From positions 1 to 10,748 of the forward strand of contig JAQNCU010000069.1 of assembly GCA_029077775.1 (NCBI GenBank): 10,748 bases of DNA. Reading direction: 5' to 3'. The notes below the pieces were generated by a model. It saw nothing but the letters and a program-made list of their open reading frames with translations. It was not told where the DNA came from and did not search any database. Both the position numbers and the translations under genes were made by a program. The stretch comes from Acidocella sp. (GTDB taxonomy: Bacteria; Pseudomonadota; Alphaproteobacteria; Acetobacterales; Acetobacteraceae). This document shows, in pieces, positions 6,276 through 10,748 of the stretch. Each line of letters opens with the position of its first letter. The first letter of the stretch is position 1.

Positions 6276-8504
6276 ATGGACTGGTTCTATTTGACATTAT
6301 CGCGCTCTGAGCCGCCCTACCTGCGCCGCATCCGGCGCCGGACAGCCATAATCATGCTGGCTGAAACCGCTTTGCGCGCTATCGCCCCGGCCTGCATGGT
6401 GATGCTGTCTTATCTGGTGATCGCCTGTTTCGGCCTCGGGCAATCTTGGCTGTTTGTCGCCACCCTGGCGCTGGCGGCGGGCGCGCTTGCCATCGGAGGC
6501 CGTAAGCTTCACTTGCCCACCGCGCATGACATCGACCGCCGGATCGAGACCGCATCCCGCCTGCCGAACCAGCCTTTGGCTGTGCTGGAAGACCACCCGG
6601 CCACCGGCGGCGCGCTGGGGGCCGCCATCTGGGCGCTGCACCGGGCCCGTGCTGTGGATCGTCTGGCGAGCGCCAGATCTGGCGGCCTTTTGCCTTTTGC
6701 GGCGCGGCAAGACCCGGCATCATTGCGCGGCTTGTTGCTCCTGCTGCTGGGGGTCGCGCTGGTCAGTGGCGGGCCGCGCATCCCGTCACGGCTGGCCGCT
6801 TCATTCGCCTGGCCCAACTGGCCCTTCCCCGGTCCCATTGTCACCATCTGGATAACCCCGCCCGCTTACACCGGCCAGCCCGCCATCATGGTAACCCAGG
6901 ACCCCGTGATCGACACCCTACAGGGGGGGGCGATCTCGGTGCTCGTCGATGGCCGCCGCGCGCCCATTCAACTCGGCGGCAGCCATCTTGCCATCACCCG
7001 GCTTGGGCAACAGGATGAGCGCGCCGACGGGGTGATCGTACAATCCGGGCGGCTCAGCATCGGGCCGTGGTGGCACCGTATCGGGCGCTGGACCATCCGC
7101 GCCACCCCGCCCGTCGCACCCAGGCTCGCTTTGTCGGCCCTCACGGTCGATGGCAAATACCTCAGTTTTGGTTGGACGATGCAGGATGATTATGGGTTGT
7201 CCAGGCTCAGGCTGGTGGTGACGCCAACCGGATATCCGGCGGCGCTGCCGGAGGGTGCCAGCCTGCCGCTCGCCCCCGGGCCGCACAAAGCACGGGTGGA
7301 TATGCAAGCCTCGCCCTATGTGGGGCAACGGGTCTCGGTGATGTTGCGCGCCACCAACCTGGCCGGGCGGCAGAGCGCGACAGCGCCGCAATTCGTGGTT
7401 CTGCCAGAAGAGGATTGGCACGACCCCACAGCCCAGGCCTTGGCACAATGGCGGCTAAGACTGGCGCGGCGACCTGCCAGCGCGCGGATGGTCGGGGCGG
7501 GCCTGATGCGCGTCGCCACCGCCCCGCCCAGCCCGATCTCCTTCGCGGCCGACGCCCAACTGGCCGGGCTGGCGAGCGGGTTGCGTACCCGCGCCACCGC
7601 GGCCGCTGGGGCCGTCACGCAGTTATTGACACTGATCTCCGAGATTGAGGCCGGGCCGGATTACCAGCCGCGTCTGGCATTTACCCAGGCCGCCCGGGCC
7701 TTGCTGATGGCATTGTCACTGAACAACACCGGCACAGGCGCGTTGCAACAGCCCTTGAGCCGCCTCAACAGCGCGCTTGCACGCCATATGGCGGCCATAC
7801 GCCCGGGTGCGGATAGCCGGAAAATGGCACAAATGCTGGACCAGATGGCGATGCAGATCGCGGCCGACCGGGCTGCCGGACGAACCGACAAGGCCGCCGC
7901 CGAACAGCGCGCGCTCGCCGCCGCCTTGCGGGCGCTGGAACATGCTACGCCCATGAACGCGGCGCAGGAGGCCCAGGCGCGGGCAGACGCCGCCGCCGCG
8001 CAAAGCCTGAACAGCCTGATACAAAAACAGACCAACCTGCTCGACGCCACCGCGCAAGGCAACGCCACGCCCGCCGCACAGGGCGCGTTGGGCGACCAAA
8101 CGGAACAGCTTCAACACAGCCTGGCCAAAGCCAGGCTCCCGATATTACCGGGCCTTGACGGCGCCATGGCTGCGATGCGCCGGGCACAAAATGCACTGGC
8201 CCAAGCCGATGACGATACCGCGCAAAACACTGAGACTCAGGCCATCATGGGGTTACAAAAAGCCGCCGCAGCCCTCGCGGCGGCGCAGCGCCAAGCGATG
8301 TCCGGCCAAGATGGCAGCAACCAGGGTGGCGACGGCCAAGGTGATGGCGAAGACGGCACCAGCGACGGATCATCGCCACAGGATTTGCGGTTGAACAGCA
8401 CCAACCCAGCGGCGGCGGTGGAGCAGGAGATTATTAAACGCGATTCAAACCCTGCTCTGCCCGCCGCGACGCACGTCTATTTGCGCCGTTTGCTCACGCC
8501 TTGA
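6276..8504 (+). CDS. DUF4175 (TIGR02302-type) membrane-anchored protein of unknown function
   Basis: A 742-residue protein. The short basic N-terminus (RRIRRRT, 17-23) is followed by two hydrophobic segments at about 32-54 and 57-75, and a third lies at about 150-165 (LRGLLLLLLGVALV). The large part after residue 170 is probably periplasmic. Family landmarks are DIDRRIETASRLPNQPLAVLED (85-106), WITPPAYTGQPA (192-203) and QDDYGLSR (303-310), which I recognise from the DUF4175/TIGR02302 family, conserved in Alphaproteobacteria and uncharacterised. From about 500 on it is rich in Ala and Gln and likely helical or coiled. Residues 676-701 are a low-complexity Gly/Asp/Gln/Ser tract. It is somewhat shorter than the 800-plus residues I recall for the family. 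An in-frame stop at 6264-6266 bounds the start and no good ribosome site is visible; an ATG at codon 27 is a less likely alternative because it would remove the basic region. A run of eight G at 6923-6930 lies in the frame. Linkage to lysA suggests an envelope role, but this is inference. Confidence 0.9.
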   Translation: MDWFYLTLSRSEPPYLRRIRRRTAIIMLAETALRAIAPACMVMLSYLVIACFGLGQSWLFVATLALAAGALAIGGRKLHLPTAHDIDRRIETASRLPNQPLAVLEDHPATGGALGAAIWALHRARAVDRLASARSGGLLPFAARQDPASLRGLLLLLLGVALVSGGPRIPSRLAASFAWPNWPFPGPIVTIWITPPAYTGQPAIMVTQDPVIDTLQGGAISVLVDGRRAPIQLGGSHLAITRLGQQDERADGVIVQSGRLSIGPWWHRIGRWTIRATPPVAPRLALSALTVDGKYLSFGWTMQDDYGLSRLRLVVTPTGYPAALPEGASLPLAPGPHKARVDMQASPYVGQRVSVMLRATNLAGRQSATAPQFVVLPEEDWHDPTAQALAQWRLRLARRPASARMVGAGLMRVATAPPSPISFAADAQLAGLASGLRTRATAAAGAVTQLLTLISEIEAGPDYQPRLAFTQAARALLMALSLNNTGTGALQQPLSRLNSALARHMAAIRPGADSRKMAQMLDQMAMQIAADRAAGRTDKAAAEQRALAAALRALEHATPMNAAQEAQARADAAAAQSLNSLIQKQTNLLDATAQGNATPAAQGALGDQTEQLQHSLAKARLPILPGLDGAMAAMRRAQNALAQADDDTAQNTETQAIMGLQKAAAALAAAQRQAMSGQDGSNQGGDGQGDGEDGTSDGSSPQDLRLNSTNPAAAVEQEIIKRDSNPALPAATHVYLRRLLTP

Positions 8505-8528
8505 ATTCTGGCACGCGGGCGGGGGCCA

Positions 8529-9086
8529 TCAGAAAATATTCAGGAACCGCGTCATCAATCCGGGGCTCTGGTTGGTTGTTTGCGGCGTTGCGCCATCGGT
8601 CACAGGCTGGCCGAGGGCCTCGTTCTCCTGCAACCGCTGCTGCTCCGCACCGGCGTCTACGGTGGGCGCGGTGGCGGGCGCGGTGCCCATCAGCTTGGCA
8701 ACGAAGCCCGGTGGCTTGCTGGCCACCAGCGCATCTTGGTTGACCGCCGCCCTGATCCCGGCGGGCGGGGTGGGTCCAGCCTGCGCCAGCAGCGCCTGCT
8801 CACCCGGGGTGGCGGCAGCACGCGGCGCTGGCGTGATGGCGTTGCCGGGGTCGATCGCGTCGGCCCCACTTTGCGCGGCATCAACCTGTTGCGGGCGCGG
8901 CTGGCCAGGGTTGGGCGGCGGCAATTGCCCCAGTTCCGGCGGCAATGAGAGCGGCGCTTGCGTGCCGACATCGAACGCATCCGGCGGATTAGCCTCCAGC
9001 CCAAAGGTTTTCTTGGTCGCATCGCTGCACCCGGTCAGGGCGATAGCGAGCACGGCACAGGTAACGATGGCACAAAAATGTCTCAT
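8529..9086 (-). CDS. bamF: DUF3035 lipoprotein, BamF-like
   Basis: A 185-residue lipoprotein. The signal segment MRHFCAIVTCAVLAIALTGC ends in a lipobox LTGC with C20 as the lipid-carrying residue. The mature start (SDATKKTFGLEANPPDAFDV) leads into TQAPLSLPPELGQLPPPNPG and PRPQ, which is the core signature of DUF3035. Alphaproteobacterial members are annotated as BamF, an accessory lipoprotein of the outer-membrane beta-barrel assembly machine. The remainder is rich in proline, alanine and glutamine and probably disordered, ending in GLMTRFLNIF. AGGAAG is about 5 bases upstream of the ATG, overlapping the end of lspA, so it follows lspA in one operon and depends on LspA for its own maturation. 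The family assignment is firm; the Bam role rests on the family name. Confidence 0.9.
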   Translation of the reverse strand: MRHFCAIVTCAVLAIALTGCSDATKKTFGLEANPPDAFDVGTQAPLSLPPELGQLPPPNPGQPRPQQVDAAQSGADAIDPGNAITPAPRAAATPGEQALLAQAGPTPPAGIRAAVNQDALVASKPPGFVAKLMGTAPATAPTVDAGAEQQRLQENEALGQPVTDGATPQTTNQSPGLMTRFLNIF

Positions 9087-9095
9087 GGCGTCTTC

Positions 9096-9587
9096 CTATC
9101 GCTGCCCGCCCTGCGCCGCAACTGGCGGGCGGGCGAACAGGCTTTCGACCATCAATGCGATCACGCCGCAAACGATGGCCGAATCCCCGACGTTGAAAAC
9201 ATACCAGGAATAGCCGCCGACATGCGCCTGGATGAAATCCACCACCGCTCCGTAATGCAACCTATCCGCCACATTGCCCACAGCACCCCCGCCGATCGCC
9301 CCGATGGCGAGCGATTTCAAACATGTATCAGACCGCCACAGCCAGATACCCAGACAGATGATCACGCCTGCGGCAATGGCGACGAGGCCCAATTTCGCCC
9401 CGCTGCCCGCGAACATCCCGAAGGTGATGCCGTGGTTCCAGACCAGCACGAAATTCAGCACCGGGGCCAGCACCAGCACCTGCCCATCCTGTAAATGCAG
9501 CCCGTGCAGAACCCAGTACTTGGACCCCTGATCGGCCAGAAGCACCAGCACGGCGAGCACCAGCCCCGCGGCGCGCCTGTTGGTCAC
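9096..9587 (-). CDS. lspA: Lipoprotein signal peptidase (signal peptidase II)
   Basis: An inner-membrane aspartyl protease that removes signal peptides from prolipoproteins after diacylglyceryl transfer. With the GTG start at 9587 it has 163 residues, the usual family size, and four membrane segments. The catalytic aspartates are D108 in GNVADR and D117 in VVDFI; N105 and the FNVGDS segment (131-136) are also present, the latter in place of the common FNVAD. The GTG is chosen because it overlaps the ileS stop as GTGA, the protein then begins directly at the first membrane helix like most LspA proteins, and no Shine-Dalgarno precedes the in-frame ATG at 9617. The ATG would add ten residues and a longer overlap with ileS. 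The order ileS-lspA is common in bacteria. The two lipoproteins encoded in this window are natural substrates. Confidence 0.95.
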   Translation of the reverse strand: MTNRRAAGLVLAVLVLLADQGSKYWVLHGLHLQDGQVLVLAPVLNFVLVWNHGITFGMFAGSGAKLGLVAIAAGVIICLGIWLWRSDTCLKSLAIGAIGGGAVGNVADRLHYGAVVDFIQAHVGGYSWYVFNVGDSAIVCGVIALMVESLFARPPVAAQGGQR

Positions 9588-10748
9588 GGGCTGACGGTCT
9601 CGCAGCAGCGCAGGCATAGCGTGGGGTGAGCAGCATTGCGCCCCACTTCAGGGAGGACCCGCCAACACCGTTCACATTTAGCCCCCTGTGCCAGTGCTGC
9701 GGCGTTCTGCGCGCCCGGCATGGCGCGGGACGTGATGCAGATATCCGCCCAGGCGTCGAGATCATCCAAAACGCCCAAAGCGGCTGGGCTTATGATCGCG
9801 TCGGCCTGCAACGATGAACCGATGGTCTTATCCCGCCGCATCGCCTCTATGCCGATGGTGATGCTGGCGCGGTGCTCGCGGATCAGCCGCCAGGTTTCCG
9901 CCAGCGTGTCATCGCGCCAGCCCTCCGGGATTTCAGGGAACAGGCTGGTATGCACGCTCTGCTCAGGCCCGAACCGCGTGGTCCAGGCATCCTCCGCCGT
10001 GAAGGGCAGCGCCGGTGCCAGCCAGGCGGTAAGACAACGATGCAAAATGTCCAGCACGGTGCGGCTGGCCTGGCGTTTGCCCGCTTTCACGGAGTCGCAA
10101 TAGAGACTATCCTTGCGGATATCGAAATAAAACGCCGAAAGGTCGGTCGCGCAAAAATGGTGGATCGCGGGGTACACGCCGGTCCAGTCATGGCTGGCAA
10201 GCGCCTTGCCGATCAGCGCATTCAGCTCCCATAGGCGGTGCAGGATGAACCGCTCCAGCGCGGGCAAGCTGGCGTCTGGCAGGATTTCCGACGCGGTAAA
10301 ACCGTCCAGCGACCCCAGGATCCAGCGGAGTGAATTGCGCAGCCGCCGGTATAATTCCGCCTGCTGCTTCAATATGTCCGGGCCGATGCGCAAATCTTCC
10401 GAGGTATCCGCGTTCATCACCCAGAGGCGCAGAATATCGGCGCCGTATTTGTCGTTGACCTCCTGCGGGGCGGTGACATTGCCGAGCGATTTGGACATTT
10501 TCCGCCCGTTTTCATCGAGCACGAAGCCATCGGTGACGATCGCCTTGAACGGCGCCACGCCGCGCGTGCCCACCGCTTCCAGCAGCGAGGACTGGAACCA
10601 GCCGCGATGCTGGTCCGAGCCTTCCAGGTACACATCCGCCGGCCATTTCATCCCCCGCGCTTCCAGCACGAAAGCATGGGTGGAACCGGATTCGAACCAG
10701 ACATCGACCACGTCGAAAATCTGCTCGTAATGGTCGGGATCATAGTCC
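9584..10748 (-). CDS. ileS: Isoleucyl-tRNA synthetase (partial, N-terminus off right edge)
   Basis: A class I aminoacyl-tRNA synthetase that charges tRNA-Ile. The last 387 residues are present; the frame is open to the right edge, so the HIGH motif and the editing domain are outside. Visible are DVVDVWFESGSTHAFVLE (the conserved DVWFDSG with a conservative D-to-E change), GSDQHRGWFQSSLLEA, and the KMSKS loop in DENGRKMSKSLGN (coded at 10487-10501), which places it with type-1 bacterial IleRS. The anticodon-binding helical domain follows (for example IHHFCATDLSAFYFDIRKD and ILHRCLTAWLAPALPFTAEDAW). The C-terminal zinc knuckle is C-x2-C-x16-C-x2-C in KCERCWRVLPEVG to CLRCC. The stop overlaps the lspA start by four bases. 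Confidence 0.97.
   Translation of the reverse strand, partial: DYDPDHYEQIFDVVDVWFESGSTHAFVLEARGMKWPADVYLEGSDQHRGWFQSSLLEAVGTRGVAPFKAIVTDGFVLDENGRKMSKSLGNVTAPQEVNDKYGADILRLWVMNADTSEDLRIGPDILKQQAELYRRLRNSLRWILGSLDGFTASEILPDASLPALERFILHRLWELNALIGKALASHDWTGVYPAIHHFCATDLSAFYFDIRKDSLYCDSVKAGKRQASRTVLDILHRCLTAWLAPALPFTAEDAWTTRFGPEQSVHTSLFPEIPEGWRDDTLAETWRLIREHRASITIGIEAMRRDKTIGSSLQADAIISPAALGVLDDLDAWADICITSRAMPGAQNAAALAQGAKCERCWRVLPEVGRNAAHPTLCLRCCETVSP

Noticed and set aside
6291..6296. Perfect TTGACA (-35 consensus) just inside the DUF4175 gene
   Set aside because: No -10-like hexamer lies 16-18 bases downstream, and it would start transcription well inside the coding sequence.
8505..8528. Possible terminator between the convergent DUF4175 and bamF-like genes
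   Set aside because: Only a weak TGGC/GCCA pairing with a bulge can be drawn and there is no T-tract on either strand.
8572..9213. Plus-strand open frame (213 codons) opposite the bamF-like gene
   Set aside because: It is antisense to a lipoprotein gene with a clear lipobox and DUF3035 signature. The Ala/Gly/Ser-rich translation reflects the complementary Pro/Ala codons.

Overview
The window is dense, GC-rich chromosomal DNA of an alphaproteobacterium, most likely from the Rhodospirillales/Acetobacteraceae. That placement is an inference from three things: the gene content (a type-2 ArgC, a DUF3035/BamF lipoprotein next to lspA, and a DUF4175/TIGR02302 membrane protein next to lysA), the gene order, and the codon bias. 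It looks like a core housekeeping region. I see no transposase, phage gene, toxin-antitoxin pair, CRISPR array, tRNA or rRNA. There is no gene-free stretch of 300 bases; the longest gap is about 100 bases (6174-6275).

Layout from left to right. (1) A minus-strand cluster reads leftwards: argC (arginine biosynthesis), then a gamma-class carbonic anhydrase-like protein, then a TetR/COQ9-like helical protein that runs off the left edge. (2) secB (export chaperone) lies on the plus strand, divergent from argC across 71 bases. (3) A TlpA-like periplasmic thioredoxin lies on the minus strand, convergent with secB. (4) A plus-strand operon holds argH, a 41-residue LptM-type lipoprotein gene, lysA, and then, after 102 AT-richer bases, a large DUF4175 membrane protein. 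The TlpA-like gene and argH are divergent and overlap at their 5' ends, both with non-ATG starts. (5) A minus-strand operon reads leftwards: ileS (5' end off the right edge), lspA, and the bamF-like DUF3035 lipoprotein.

Three functional themes recur. The first is amino-acid supply: argC and argH serve arginine, lysA serves lysine, and IleRS charges isoleucine. The second is envelope biogenesis: SecB delivers precursors to the Sec translocon, LspA removes lipoprotein signal peptides, and the LptM-like and BamF-like proteins are lipoproteins that need LspA. The third is periplasmic thiol chemistry from the TlpA-like protein.

I found no convincing previously undescribed system. The best items for a second look are a perfect 12-bp inverted repeat that brackets a plausible promoter ahead of the DUF4175 gene and offers two mutually exclusive hairpins, the overlapping 5' ends of the TlpA-like gene and argH, the easily missed lptM-like gene, and the uncharacterised DUF4175 protein itself.
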